Of a stretch of DNA of 64,000 nucleotides, positions 50,530 through 59,644 are shown piece after piece (the stretch's first letter is position 1; every line of letters begins with the position of its first letter). A model generated the notes under the pieces. It was not told the DNA's origin, did no database searches, and worked only from the letters and a program-made list of their open reading frames with translations. Made by a program: the position numbers and the translations under genes. Origin of the DNA: Lachnoclostridium sp. An138 (GTDB taxonomy: Bacteria > Bacillota > Clostridia > Lachnospirales > Lachnospiraceae); assembly GCF_002160765.1 (NCBI RefSeq), contig NZ_NFLF01000003.1, positions 62,001-126,000 of the forward strand. The letters run 5' to 3'.

Positions 50530-53163
50530 ATGAATTATGGAAAACGCGGAACTTCTAAAAAGCAGAAGTCCATGCACTCCAAAGCTACAAAGGTAAGTAA
50601 AAAAGCAAGTGTGATATTTATAAAAGCATTTCTGATTTGTATGCTGGCTGTGGTGGTTATCGGCGCCTGCGCGGGCATCGGGATCATGAAAGGCGTGATT
50701 GACAACGCGCCGGATATCGACAGCACCAGTGTAATTCCGAGAGGCTACAAGTCTGTGATGCTGGATTCGGAAGGAAATACGATGGCGGAGCTTGTCACGG
50801 CCGGTTCGAACCGTGTATGGGCCGACATTGAAGATATTCCGGAGCATGTACAGTGGGCCTTTATCGATATCGAGGACGAGCGTTTCTACGAGCATAACGG
50901 TATCGACTTAAGAGGTATCGCCCGGGCGGCCGCGACGGCTGTGGCTACAGGCTTTAAGAGGACGGAGGGCGCCAGCACCATCACCCAGCAGCTTCTGAAG
51001 AACAGCGTGTTTGATTTCATGAGCGAAGATACCTTCGTGGAGAAGGTAGAGCGTAAGCTTCAGGAGCAGTATCTGGCGCTGGAGCTGGAAAAAATCATGT
51101 CCAAGGAAGAAATTCTGGAAGCTTATCTGAATACCATCAACCTGGGGCAGAATACCCTGGGCATACAGGCCGCGTCAAACAGATATTTTAATAAAGACGT
51201 GGGAGAGCTGACCATTTCCGAGGCGGCGGTGATTGCCGCTATTACCCAGAATCCCAGCAGATACAATCCGATCAGCCATCCGGAGGATAATGCGTCCAGA
51301 CGGGAGCTGGTTCTGGATTCCATGCTGAGGAACGGACATATTACCCAGGATGAGTATAATGAGGCTCTGGCTGACGACGTGTATGAGCGCATTCAGGTGA
51401 CCAATGAAAGCACCGGTACCGCAGAAGTGTACTCCTATTATGTTGACGCTACCATCGAGGCAGTCATTGCGGACCTGCAGGAGATAAAAGGATATACTTC
51501 CCAGCAGGCCTATAACCTGGTTTACAATGGCGGACTGACCATCGAGACGGCGCAGGACCCGGAGATTCAGGCAATCATGGACGAGGAGACCTCGGACCCT
51601 GAGAACTATCCTGATAATGTGAAGTACGGCCTGGAGTACGCGCTGACTGTTGTAAAGGAAGACGGGGAGCAGATCAATTACAGCAAGGAAATGATGGAAA
51701 AATATTTCCAGGAAAATGAATATGCTGATTTTGAGCTGCTGTTTGACAGCGAGGAAGACGCCATGGCGCATGTCGAAGCCTATAAGGCGTCTGTGGTAGA
51801 AGAAGGAGATACGGTTTACGAGAGTATTGATATTACCATTCAGCCGCAGATTTCCATGGTAGTTATGGATCAGGCTACCGGCTATGTGAAGGGAATCGTG
51901 GGCGGCCGCGGCGAGAAGACAGCCAGCCTGTCCCTGAACAGAGCGACGGATACCACCCGTCAGCCGGGTTCTACTTTCAAGATTGTATCCACCTATGCTC
52001 CGGCGCTGGATTCCGCGGGCATGACCCTGGCATCCACCCAGTATGACGCTCCGTATTATTACGATGAAGGCAAGGGAAAAGAGGTGCGCAACGCCGACCG
52101 TTCCTACAGCGGCTGGACCTCATACCGGGAAGCGATCCGGAGATCGATCAATATTGTGGCGGTAAAGACGCTGACGGATATCACGCCGGAGCTGGGAGCC
52201 ACTTATGTGCAGAACTTTGGCATTACGACTCTCCAGACAGAACTGGATTCTGGAGGAAACGGCGATGTGGGCCAGGCTATGGCTCTGGGCGGACTGACGA
52301 ACGGCGTCAAAAATGTGGAGCTGACTGCTGCCTTTGCCACCATTGCCAACGGAGGCGTATATACGGAGCCGGTGTTCTATACAAGAATTCTCGATCACGA
52401 TGGGAATGTACTGATTGATAATACCGTTTCCACCACCAGAACCGTCCTGAAGGATACGACAGCCTGGCTTCTGACGAATGCCATGCAGGATGTAGTAACC
52501 AGCGGAACGGGTACGAGAGCGAACTTCTCCGGCATGACCATTGCCGGAAAGACCGGTACGACTACTTCAAACACTAATGTATGGTTCGTAGGCTATACGC
52601 CGTATTATACGGCGGGCGTCTGGGCAGGCTATGACAACAACCACAGCCTGAGCAGCAGCGCGGGCGAGACCCGGTATCATCTGAATATCTGGCGTGAAGT
52701 CATGTCCCGGATTCACGAAAATCTGGATAACAAGAGCTTTGAGATGCCTTCCGGCATTACCAGCGCCACCGTCTGCTCGGCGTCCGGCAAGCTGCCGATT
52801 CCGGGTATCTGCGACGGCATGATGAGGACGGAATATTTTGCTGAGGGTACGACTCCCACCGAGTACTGCGACGTGCATGTGACCGGGGAGGCCTGCGTGG
52901 AGAGCGGCGCGCTTGCCACGGATACCTGTCCGACCCATGAATTCCGTATTATTACGCTGATTCCGGAGGACAACAATGTATCCGGCTCGCCGCTTGTGGC
53001 TAAGCCCTGCAGTCTGCATCCGGGCAATCTGATCGGCACGGTGATCAGCCCGCTTTCGGGCGACACCTCCGCTTTAAACAGCAGCGCGGAGATCAATGCA
53101 GACGGGCAGGCCACTGCGGAAGTACAGACAGATCCCACGGCGGAGATTAATACAGGACAGTAA
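50530..53163 (+). CDS. Class A penicillin-binding protein (glycosyltransferase and transpeptidase)
   Basis: 877 residues from ATG 50530 (GAGGAGGAAAG upstream). Basic cytosolic start, one membrane helix (about 32-55), GT51 domain (catalytic Glu in DIEDERFYEHNGID near 115; TITQQLLKN; KILE-type EEILEAYLNTINLG), then a transpeptidase with SxxK in PGSTFKI (near 480), SxN in RRSIN (near 538) and KTGTT (near 673). The tail carries several Cys (CSASGKLP, CDGM, CDVH, CVES, CPTH, CSLH). It polymerises and cross-links peptidoglycan outside the membrane. Two bases separate it from the CDF gene. Confidence 0.94.
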   Translation: MNYGKRGTSKKQKSMHSKATKVSKKASVIFIKAFLICMLAVVVIGACAGIGIMKGVIDNAPDIDSTSVIPRGYKSVMLDSEGNTMAELVTAGSNRVWADIEDIPEHVQWAFIDIEDERFYEHNGIDLRGIARAAATAVATGFKRTEGASTITQQLLKNSVFDFMSEDTFVEKVERKLQEQYLALELEKIMSKEEILEAYLNTINLGQNTLGIQAASNRYFNKDVGELTISEAAVIAAITQNPSRYNPISHPEDNASRRELVLDSMLRNGHITQDEYNEALADDVYERIQVTNESTGTAEVYSYYVDATIEAVIADLQEIKGYTSQQAYNLVYNGGLTIETAQDPEIQAIMDEETSDPENYPDNVKYGLEYALTVVKEDGEQINYSKEMMEKYFQENEYADFELLFDSEEDAMAHVEAYKASVVEEGDTVYESIDITIQPQISMVVMDQATGYVKGIVGGRGEKTASLSLNRATDTTRQPGSTFKIVSTYAPALDSAGMTLASTQYDAPYYYDEGKGKEVRNADRSYSGWTSYREAIRRSINIVAVKTLTDITPELGATYVQNFGITTLQTELDSGGNGDVGQAMALGGLTNGVKNVELTAAFATIANGGVYTEPVFYTRILDHDGNVLIDNTVSTTRTVLKDTTAWLLTNAMQDVVTSGTGTRANFSGMTIAGKTGTTTSNTNVWFVGYTPYYTAGVWAGYDNNHSLSSSAGETRYHLNIWREVMSRIHENLDNKSFEMPSGITSATVCSASGKLPIPGICDGMMRTEYFAEGTTPTEYCDVHVTGEACVESGALATDTCPTHEFRIITLIPEDNNVSGSPLVAKPCSLHPGNLIGTVISPLSGDTSALNSSAEINADGQATAEVQTDPTAEINTGQ

Positions 53164-53165
53164 CA

Positions 53166-54347
53166 ATGACAGAATTATTAGTCAGAAAATTTGTTAAAAA
53201 TTATCAGAATACAGATGACAGCAGAGTGCGCACAGATTATGGCGTTCTGACAAGCGTTGTGGGAATTCTGTGCAACGTACTGCTGTTTGCGGGAAAGCTG
53301 GCGGTCGGCATGGTGATGCGAAGCGTCTCCGTTATGGCGGACGCATTCAATAACCTGTCCGACGCTGCCTCTTCTGTGATTGGCTTTGTAGGGGTGAAGA
53401 TGGCCGGAAAGCCGGCGGACAGAGAGCATCCCTTCGGCCATGGAAGAATTGAGTATATCGCGGCTCTTGTGGTGGCTTTTCTGGTTATACAGGTGGGCCT
53501 GACCTTTTTTAAAAGCTCCCTGGATAAAATCCGCCATCCAGAGGACTTGAGCTTTGATTTGGTGTCCATGCTGATTCTGACAGCCTCTGTGGCTGTGAAG
53601 CTGTGGCTTGGGCGCTTTAACAAGGCACTGGGGAAACGAATCAATTCCAGCGTGATGCAGGCCGCGGCTGCGGACGCGCTGGGCGATGTGGTCACAACTC
53701 TGGCTACAATGGGATCGATTCTCTTCTTTCATTTTACGCAGATTAATATCGACGGCTTTGTGGGCCTTCTGGTCTCTCTGGTGGTCATGTGGGCCGGCAT
53801 CGGCATCGCCCGCGATACCCTGGAACCGCTGATCGGACAGCCGGTAGATCCGAAGCTGTACCGGGAAATTTCAGAATTTGTGGAAAGCTACGATGGGATT
53901 CTGGGGAGCCACGATCTGATTGTGCACAATTACGGGCCTACCCGGAGCCTGGCTTCCATTCACGCAGAGGTGCCCAATGATGTGGACATCGAGACCTCTC
54001 ATGAGATCATTGACCGGATAGAACGGGACGCTGCCAGGAAGCTTGGTATCTTTCTGGTGATTCATATGGACCCGGTGGCGGTCAGGGATGAGCGTGTGAC
54101 AGAGCTGAAAGAACAGGTGACGGCGGAGCTGAAAAAGATTGATGAAAGGCTGTCTCTGCATGATTTCCGCATTGTGGATGGAGAGCAGCAGATTAACCTG
54201 ATTTTTGACGTGGTGGTGCCGCATTCCTACAGTGATAAAGACATGACGCAGCTTCATCTGGATATCGTAGAGAAAGTCAGCGGTCTGGACCCCCGTTATC
54301 AGTGTGTGGTTACGTTGGAAAACGGATATATCGCGGAAGATTCCTGA
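53166..54347 (+). CDS. Cation diffusion facilitator (zinc/iron/manganese exporter)
   Basis: 393 residues. Six helices; metal-site residues in SVMADAFNNLSDAASSVIG (Asp x3 Asp, near 47-65) and in MQAAAADALGDVVTTLATMG (near 163). KPADREHPFGHGRIEYIAAL is the loop between helices 2 and 3. A cytosolic C-terminal domain binds metal (HAEVPNDVDIETSHEIIDRIE near 262). It exports a divalent metal using the proton gradient. Starts 2 bases after the PBP gene, so probably co-transcribed. Confidence 0.93.
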   Translation: MTELLVRKFVKNYQNTDDSRVRTDYGVLTSVVGILCNVLLFAGKLAVGMVMRSVSVMADAFNNLSDAASSVIGFVGVKMAGKPADREHPFGHGRIEYIAALVVAFLVIQVGLTFFKSSLDKIRHPEDLSFDLVSMLILTASVAVKLWLGRFNKALGKRINSSVMQAAAADALGDVVTTLATMGSILFFHFTQINIDGFVGLLVSLVVMWAGIGIARDTLEPLIGQPVDPKLYREISEFVESYDGILGSHDLIVHNYGPTRSLASIHAEVPNDVDIETSHEIIDRIERDAARKLGIFLVIHMDPVAVRDERVTELKEQVTAELKKIDERLSLHDFRIVDGEQQINLIFDVVVPHSYSDKDMTQLHLDIVEKVSGLDPRYQCVVTLENGYIAEDS

Positions 54348-54429
54348 GACGATTGGTTTTCTGGCGGCATAGCGGAAAAGAATAGCAACAAAGAATTTCA
54401 AAAAAATAAAAAAAATTTAAAAAAAGTAC

Positions 54430-54458
54430 TTGCATTTGAGATAAAGCTATGCTACAAT
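54430..54458 (+). promoter_or_regulatory. Sigma-A promoter of the tRNA gene
   Basis: TTGCAT (54430-54435), 17 bp, TACAAT (54453-54458), 18 bases before the tRNA. Confidence 0.8.
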
Positions 54459-54476
54459 AACATTCGCTGAAAACAA

Positions 54477-54548
54477 AGGGCTATCGCCAAACGGTAAGGC
54501 AACGGACTCTGACTCCGTCATTTCAAGGTTCGAATCCTTGTAGCCCTG
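54477..54548 (+). tRNA. tRNA-Gln (anticodon CTG)
   Basis: Acceptor arms AGGGCTA (54477-54483) and TAGCCCT (54541-54547) pair over 7 bp. Anticodon stem ACGGA/TCCGT (54502-54518) encloses the loop CTCTGAC with anticodon CTG (54509-54511), reading CAG. T-arm GGTTCGAATCC is present. Discriminator G; CCA is not encoded. Monogenic with own promoter and terminator. Confidence 0.96.
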
Positions 54549-54553
54549 CTCAT

Positions 54554-54588
54554 GACGCTCCGGTGAAGATACACCGGAGCGTCTTTGT
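54554..54588 (+). terminator. Terminator after tRNA-Gln
   Basis: GACGCTCCGGTG (54554-54565) pairs with CACCGGAGCGTC (54572-54583), loop AAGATA, then TTTGTGTCTT. Confidence 0.92.
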
Positions 54589-54614
54589 GTCTTGAAATAA
54601 AATAAAAAATAAGA

Positions 54615-54643
54615 GTGCAAAATGGAAAGAAAAATGATATACT
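54615..54643 (+). promoter_or_regulatory. Candidate promoter of the thioesterase gene
   Basis: GTGCAA (54615-54620), 17 bp, TATACT (54638-54643). Good -10, weak -35. Confidence 0.55.
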
Positions 54644-54749
54644 GGGACAGGAGCATGATATAAGCTTGTAAAAATAAATCTGCAGTTTTTACAGCCAGTG
54701 GACGGGAACAGAGTCACCGGCTGTTTTCTGTCACTCAGGGAGGAAAAAT

Positions 54750-55451
54750 ATGTACTCATTTGACAGCTTCGTCCGGTACAGCGAGGTGGGCGAAGATAAA
54801 AAGCTGACGCTGGATGGGATTATCAACTACTTTCAGGATTGCAGCACTTTTCAGTCCGAGGAGCTCCAGGTGGGAGTGGAAAGACTGGAAGCTCTTCAGA
54901 GAGTGTGGGTGCTGTCCTCCTGGCAGATAGTAGTCGACAGGTATCCGGCCCTGTGTGAAAAAATACGCATTTCCACCTGGCCCTATCAGTTTCAGGGATT
55001 TCTGGGCTGGCGTAATTTTACGATGACGGACGGGGACGGAAAGCTGCTGGCCTGGGCCAACAGCCTGTGGACCTTCCTGGATACGCAGACAGGCAGGCCC
55101 GCGCGGGTTCCGGAAGAGATTGAAAAAGCGTATACATTGGAAGAGAAGCTGGATATGGAGTATGCTTCCAGAAAGGTTCCCATGCCGGCGGAAGGGAAGG
55201 CGGGAGAACCCTTCTCGGTCCAGAAGCATCATCTGGACACCAATCATCATGTAAATAACGGCCAGTACATTCAGATGGCCAGAGAATATGTGCCGGAGGA
55301 ATTTACAATCCGGCAGATGCGGGCAGAGTATAAGAAATCGGCGCTGCTGGGAGACGTGATTTATCCGGTGACGGCTTCCGGTGACGGCAGGTATACGATA
55401 GGGCTGTGCAGCGAAGCGGGAAAACCCTACGCGGTAGTGGAACTCTCCTGA
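54750..55451 (+). CDS. Acyl-ACP thioesterase
   Basis: 233 residues, double hotdog fold of the FatA/FatB-like family. FDSFVRYSEVGEDKKLTLDGIINYFQD at the start and WVLSSWQIVVDRYP near 51 belong to the first hotdog; HHLDTNHHVNNGQYIQMA near 160-178 is the second, with the conserved Asn and His. It releases free fatty acids from acyl carrier protein. RBS GGGAGG. Followed after 32 bases by a cvfB-type gene. Confidence 0.9.
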   Translation: MYSFDSFVRYSEVGEDKKLTLDGIINYFQDCSTFQSEELQVGVERLEALQRVWVLSSWQIVVDRYPALCEKIRISTWPYQFQGFLGWRNFTMTDGDGKLLAWANSLWTFLDTQTGRPARVPEEIEKAYTLEEKLDMEYASRKVPMPAEGKAGEPFSVQKHHLDTNHHVNNGQYIQMAREYVPEEFTIRQMRAEYKKSALLGDVIYPVTASGDGRYTIGLCSEAGKPYAVVELS

Positions 55452-55483
55452 AGCACCCGGAGAGATACGAAAGGAAATGAGAA

Positions 55484-56320
55484 ATGATTGAGCTTGGTAA
55501 AAAGCAGGAACTGACTGTCATAAAGAAGACAGATTTTGGCATATATCTTGGAGAGGAGCCGGGAGCGGCGGAGCGGGTGCTCCTTCCGAAAAAGCAGGTT
55601 CCGGAGGGAACGGCAGCCGGAGATAAGCTTACGGTTTTCGTCTACCGGGATTCCAAAGACAGACTGATCTGCACCACCCAGGAACCTAAGGTGCAGCTGG
55701 GAGGTCTGGCGGTGCTGAAAGTGGTTCAGGTGGGGAAAATCGGCGCGTTTCTGGACTGGGGTCTGGAGAAGGATCTCCTTCTTCCGTTCCGTCAGCAGAC
55801 GCGGCGGGTAAGGGAAGGAGACCAGGTCCTGGCTGCGCTGTATATTGACAAGAGCAGCCGCCTCTGCGCCACCATGAACGTTTATGAGTACCTGGAGACA
55901 CAGTCGCCCTATCAGAAGGAGGACCGGGTCCGGGGAACGGTTTATGAGATCAGCCGGGAGTTCGGAGCCTTTGTGGCGGTAGACAACCGGTATTCCGGAC
56001 TGATTCCCAGAAAGGACTTTCATGGGGACGCCTCCATCGGCGACGTGGTGGAAGCGCGGGTGACAGCGGTTCATGAAGATGGAAAACTGGATTTAAGCAT
56101 CCGGGAAAAGGCGTATCTCCAGATGGACCAGGATGCGCAGACGGTACTGAAGGTCATCGATGAATTTGACGGCGTGCTGCCCTTCAATGACAAGGCATCT
56201 CCGGAGGTCATTGAGCGGGAGCTGAAACTCAGTAAAAATGCTTTTAAAAGGGCAGTGGGACGGCTCCTGAAAGAAGGCAAAATAGAAATAACAGAGAAGA
56301 GTATCCGCCGCAAATCATAA
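55484..56320 (+). CDS. CvfB-type S1 RNA-binding protein
   Basis: 278 residues. Several S1-like beta barrels: LGKKQELTVIKKTDFGIYLGE, LKVVQVGKIGAFLDWGLEKDLLLPFRQQ and VRGTVYEISREFGAFVAVDNRYSGLIP. A C-terminal winged helix (FDGVLPFNDKASPEVIERELKLSKNAFKRAVGRLLKEGKIEI, residues about 225-268) completes the CvfB/YitL arrangement. CvfB binds RNA and affects virulence gene expression in Staphylococcus; in Clostridia its targets are unknown. Likely one operon with the thioesterase. Confidence 0.92.
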   Translation: MIELGKKQELTVIKKTDFGIYLGEEPGAAERVLLPKKQVPEGTAAGDKLTVFVYRDSKDRLICTTQEPKVQLGGLAVLKVVQVGKIGAFLDWGLEKDLLLPFRQQTRRVREGDQVLAALYIDKSSRLCATMNVYEYLETQSPYQKEDRVRGTVYEISREFGAFVAVDNRYSGLIPRKDFHGDASIGDVVEARVTAVHEDGKLDLSIREKAYLQMDQDAQTVLKVIDEFDGVLPFNDKASPEVIERELKLSKNAFKRAVGRLLKEGKIEITEKSIRRKS

Positions 56321-56356
56321 AAAAGTACCAAAATTTGAAAATTTGAAAAAAATCTC

Positions 56357-56385
56357 TTTCCAAAGCCGTAGTTAGCGGTTATAAT
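56357..56385 (+). promoter_or_regulatory. Promoter of the 77-residue protein gene
   Basis: TTTCCA (56357-56362), 17 bp, TATAAT (56380-56385). Confidence 0.7.
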
Positions 56386-56412
56386 GGGGAAGAAGAAAGG
56401 AGTGAATAAAAG

Positions 56413-56646
56413 ATGAAAGTTCAGAATATCACTGACATCGATAAGTTCTTCAAGGTAGTTGACAGCTGCAAGGGTAAGGTTGAGCTGGTTACAGGTGAAG
56501 GCGACAGACTGAATCTGAAGTCAAAGCTTTCTCAGTACGTATCCATGGCAAATATCTTTTCCAACGGCGAGATTCCGGAGCTGGAGATTATCGCTTACGA
56601 GAAGGAAGATATCGATAAATTAGTTTCATTTATGATTAATGGTTAA
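56413..56646 (+). CDS. Small conserved-type protein of unknown function (77 aa)
   Basis: 77 residues, with AAAGGAG upstream, own promoter and own terminator, which suggests a well-expressed gene. Content is mixed alpha/beta without Cys, Trp or membrane segments: a charged N-terminal half (FFKVVDSCKGKVELVTGEGD) and ELEIIAYEKEDIDKLVSFMI at the end. Proteins of this sort occur in many Lachnospiraceae and may be labelled polya polymerase in databases, but nothing in the sequence supports an enzyme. Function not assigned. Confidence 0.75.
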   Translation: MKVQNITDIDKFFKVVDSCKGKVELVTGEGDRLNLKSKLSQYVSMANIFSNGEIPELEIIAYEKEDIDKLVSFMING

Positions 56647-56649
56647 GTA

Positions 56650-56693
56650 AAACGAGGTAAAGGTTCCCGGAGGGAGCAGTTACCTCGTTTTCG
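56650..56693 (+). terminator. Terminator after the 77-residue protein gene
   Basis: AAACGAGGTAA (56650-56660) pairs with TTACCTCGTTT (56680-56690), then TCG. The A-rich arm also gives Ts on the other strand. Confidence 0.82.
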
Positions 56694-56806
56694 ATCTGAA
56701 GAAGATAGGAAGATTATGAAATACACCGCGGCCTTCTCTGACGCTCCATTCGCAGATAATGTTTGCAGATGGTATTAGCAGATGCTATTGCAGTTGAGAA
56801 GGCAAA

Positions 56807-57577
56807 TTACCGGTGGATATTTTTGTGATAGATAATCAGCAGCCCCTTCAGCAGAAGGTCGTCTTCCAGGAACATTTTATGCCTGCACAGAGGGGCGACG
56901 ACGCCTGCCAGGCCTCCTGTGGCCACTACCGTGCAGGTCTCCCCCAGTTCTTCGTTAATCCGGTCAATCAGACCATCCAGCGCTCCGGCGTTCCCGTACA
57001 GAATCCCGCTTTTCATGGAATCTACCGTATTGCTTCCGATGAGCTTCTTCGGAGGATCAAGAGAAATCCTGGGAAGCTGGGCCGTCCGGCTGGAAAGGGC
57101 GTCCAGAGAAATGGCCAGGCCGGGGAGAATCATTTTTCCGATATAGGCTTTCTCCCGGTTGATGACGGAGACGGTGGTGGCTGTCCCCATATCAATGAGA
57201 ATCTGGGGAACCGGATAGAGATGCACGCCGGCTACTGCGCCCACGACCAGATCGCTTCCCTGCTGGGCGGGATCGTCCACAGCAAGCTTCAGGCCTGTTT
57301 TGATCCCGGGACCTACCACGAGAATCCGGGCGCCGGTGTATTTCTCCACGGCCTCTTTGACGGTGCCGGTGACGGAAGGCACCACGGAGGAGATGATTCC
57401 TCCCTGAATCAGGGAAGGAGGGATCTCATGCAGATCCAGTGTCTCCTTGAAGATGGTGGCGTACTCCAGGCTGGTGGCCTCTTGTTCTGTGGAGAACCGT
57501 TCCAGAAAGAGAAGCTGGTCCTGATCAAAGCAGCCGGTTACAATATTTGTGTTTCCGATATCTATGGTAAGAATCAT
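56807..57577 (-). CDS. coaX: Type III pantothenate kinase
   Basis: 256 residues. ILTIDIGNTNIVTGCFD (phosphate loop, first 18 residues), GVVSSVVPSVTG-like block ISSVVPSVTG near 63, PQILIDMGTATTVSVIN near 128, and GPAGI-like LPGLAISLDALSSRTAQLP near 154 define CoaX. It phosphorylates pantothenate in the first step of coenzyme A synthesis and is not inhibited by CoA. Neighbours supply the next steps: a PanT-like ECF S component upstream on the same strand and divergent coaBC. Confidence 0.95.
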   Translation of the reverse strand: MILTIDIGNTNIVTGCFDQDQLLFLERFSTEQEATSLEYATIFKETLDLHEIPPSLIQGGIISSVVPSVTGTVKEAVEKYTGARILVVGPGIKTGLKLAVDDPAQQGSDLVVGAVAGVHLYPVPQILIDMGTATTVSVINREKAYIGKMILPGLAISLDALSSRTAQLPRISLDPPKKLIGSNTVDSMKSGILYGNAGALDGLIDRINEELGETCTVVATGGLAGVVAPLCRHKMFLEDDLLLKGLLIIYHKNIHR

Positions 57578-57618
57578 TTGCCATTCCTCCGGGATAAAAA
57601 TTCAATGCCGCTTCCGGC

Positions 57619-58230
57619 CTACTTCTGAGAGGCGAAAAGCCGGGAGCGGTACAGCGCATAGCCGACGGCGCCTGTCAGAATGGTAGAAGCGGCCATTTCG
57701 CAGACCGCGTTGATGCCCACAAAGGAGCATACGAAAAGCAGAATATTTCTTCCGCCGATGAGCCCCTGCACGTATTCGGTATTTCCGTAGAGCAGAATCA
57801 GAGCGGTCATGAAAAAGAGCGTATTCAGAAATGCGGAGAAAAATCCTGTGACAAAGCAGCCCAGACGCGCGCCGCCTGTCTTTTGAACGAGGCGGAATAT
57901 ATAGCCAAGAAGAAAACCGTCCAGAACGCGGGGTACAAACCGCTGAATAAAGGCCAGGACGGGATTGATGCCAAAGAGAATGGCCCCCATGGCGCTTAAG
58001 CCTCCGACGCCGACGCACTGCAGAAAGCTTGTCAGCCCGAATACAGCTCCCGCGGCGGCTCCGCCTGCAGGTCCAAGGGTCACGGCTGCCAGAGCGACGG
58101 GGATGACGTTGAACGAGATGGCCAGCGGGCCGATGTTCAGGTATCCCAGAGGGGTGTAGGCCATAAGAAGCAGAATGCCGGTCAGCAGCCCGAGAATGGT
58201 TAGCTGCCGGGTGTTGAATCTTTTTTTCAT
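57619..58230 (-). CDS. ECF transporter S component, probably for pantothenate (PanT-like)
   Basis: 203 residues with six membrane helices. TRQLTILGLLTGILLLMAYTPLGYL near the N-terminus and SFNVIPVALAAVTLGPAGGAAAGAVFGLTSFLQ near 39-71 are S-component features (A-rich helix 1, glycine-rich loop). It binds one vitamin and docks with the shared EcfA/EcfA'/EcfT unit, not encoded here. Adjacent coaX and coaBC make pantothenate the natural substrate. RBS GGAGG. Confidence 0.8.
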   Translation of the reverse strand: MKKRFNTRQLTILGLLTGILLLMAYTPLGYLNIGPLAISFNVIPVALAAVTLGPAGGAAAGAVFGLTSFLQCVGVGGLSAMGAILFGINPVLAFIQRFVPRVLDGFLLGYIFRLVQKTGGARLGCFVTGFFSAFLNTLFFMTALILLYGNTEYVQGLIGGRNILLFVCSFVGINAVCEMAASTILTGAVGYALYRSRLFASQK

Positions 58231-58282
58231 TTTGAAATTCCTCCTTGTTATTATTCTTCACATGAAGATACAATACATTCAA

Positions 58283-58291
58283 ATTATACCA
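58283..58291 (-). promoter_or_regulatory. Extended -10 promoter of panT-coaX
   Basis: Minus strand TG-G-TATAAT (58291-58283). Leads to a leader of about 45 bases before the S-component gene. Confidence 0.6.
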
Positions 58292-58330
58292 CAGAAGAAG
58301 GAAAAAGATATAAAAACTTTGGGCTTTTTG

Positions 58331-58339
58331 TGTTATACT
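58331..58339 (+). promoter_or_regulatory. Extended -10 promoter of coaBC
   Basis: TG-T-TATACT (58331-58339), 28 bases before the coaBC start. The two divergent promoters lie 40 bases apart, so one regulator could act on both. Confidence 0.55.
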
Positions 58340-58366
58340 AATTCATAAAAAGAAAGGAAATTATCT

Positions 58367-59566
58367 ATGCAGTTAAAAGGAAAGACCGCAGTGCTGGCCG
58401 TGACCGGAAGCATTGCCGCATATAAAATCGTAAACCTGGCCCGGATGCTGAAAAAGCTGGGCTGTAATGTGCAGGTGCTGATGACCCGCAATGCCACGGA
58501 GTTTATCACGCCGCTGACCTTTGAGGAGCTGACTGGCAGCAAGTGTCTGGTAGACACCTTCGACCGGAATTTTCAGTACAACGTAGAGCATGTGGCGCTG
58601 GCAAAGCTGGCGGACGTGGTCCTTGTGGCTCCAGCCTCCGCCAATGTGATTGGAAAGATTGCGAACGGCATTGCCGACGATATGCTGACAACGACGGTGA
58701 TGGCCTGCCCCTGCAAAAAGATCATTTCCCCGGCTATGAACCACAATATGTACCATAATCCCATCGTGCAGGACAATCTGCAGAAGCTGGCCCGCTTCGG
58801 CTATGAGATCATTCCGCCGGAGCACGGCATGCTGGCAAACGGGGACAGCGGAGACGGCAGAATGCCGGAGGAGAGCGTTCTGCTGGAATATGTATTGAAA
58901 GAGATTGCATGTGAAAAGGATCTGACAGGAAAAAAGGTGCTGGTGACGGCCGGTGCCACCCGGGAATCCATCGACCCGGTGCGTTTCATCACGAACCATT
59001 CTTCGGGCAAGATGGGCTTCGCCCTGGCCCGCGCCGCGAGCTTTCGCGGCGCGGAGGTCACAGTGGTGGCGGCGCACACGGAGGTGGCGCCGCCCCTGTT
59101 CACGGACGTGGTGCGGGTGGAATCCGCGGAGGATATGTTCCAGGCGGTAGCGGTCCGGGCAGAGGAAGCGGATATCATCATCAAAGCCGCGGCTGTGGCC
59201 GACTATACACCGGTGGAGACGGCGGAGAACAAGATTAAAAAAGCGGGGGGAGAACTGCCCCTGACTCTGAAGCGGACCAGAGATATTCTGCAATATCTGG
59301 GTGAGCACAAAAAGGAAGGGCAGATTCTCTGCGGCTTTGCCATGGAGACGGAGGATCTGCTGGCAAATGCCAGAAAGAAGCTGGAGAGCAAGAACTGCGA
59401 CCTGATCTGTGCCAACAGCCTCCGGGCCGAGGGCGCGGGCTTCGGAACGGATACGAACCGGGTGACCGTGCTTACGAAGGACAAAGATACGGAGCTGGAG
59501 CTTCTGACCAAGGAAGAGACGGCTCATAAGATACTGGATATGATCTGCGGAATGCAGAAGGACTGA
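58367..59566 (+). CDS. coaBC: Phosphopantothenoylcysteine synthetase/decarboxylase
   Basis: 399 residues. Flavin-dependent CoaC decarboxylase half (VTGSIAAYKIVNLARMLKKLG, catalytic His in VEHVALAKLADVVLVAPASANVIGKIANGIADDML region, SPAMNHNMY and Cys in ACPCKK) and CoaB synthetase half from about 186 (VLVTAGATRESIDPVRFITNHSSGKMGFALA, then AAVADYTP near 278). It joins cysteine to 4'-phosphopantothenate and decarboxylates it. RBS AAAGGAA. Divergent from the panT-coaX unit. Confidence 0.96.
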   Translation: MQLKGKTAVLAVTGSIAAYKIVNLARMLKKLGCNVQVLMTRNATEFITPLTFEELTGSKCLVDTFDRNFQYNVEHVALAKLADVVLVAPASANVIGKIANGIADDMLTTTVMACPCKKIISPAMNHNMYHNPIVQDNLQKLARFGYEIIPPEHGMLANGDSGDGRMPEESVLLEYVLKEIACEKDLTGKKVLVTAGATRESIDPVRFITNHSSGKMGFALARAASFRGAEVTVVAAHTEVAPPLFTDVVRVESAEDMFQAVAVRAEEADIIIKAAAVADYTPVETAENKIKKAGGELPLTLKRTRDILQYLGEHKKEGQILCGFAMETEDLLANARKKLESKNCDLICANSLRAEGAGFGTDTNRVTVLTKDKDTELELLTKEETAHKILDMICGMQKD

Positions 59567-59644
59567 CGGCGCAGCAATTCCGGGGCGCGGCAGCCCGGGA
59601 GCGCGCCGTATACCGGCCCGGCCGGATAAAGGAGACAGGTAAGA

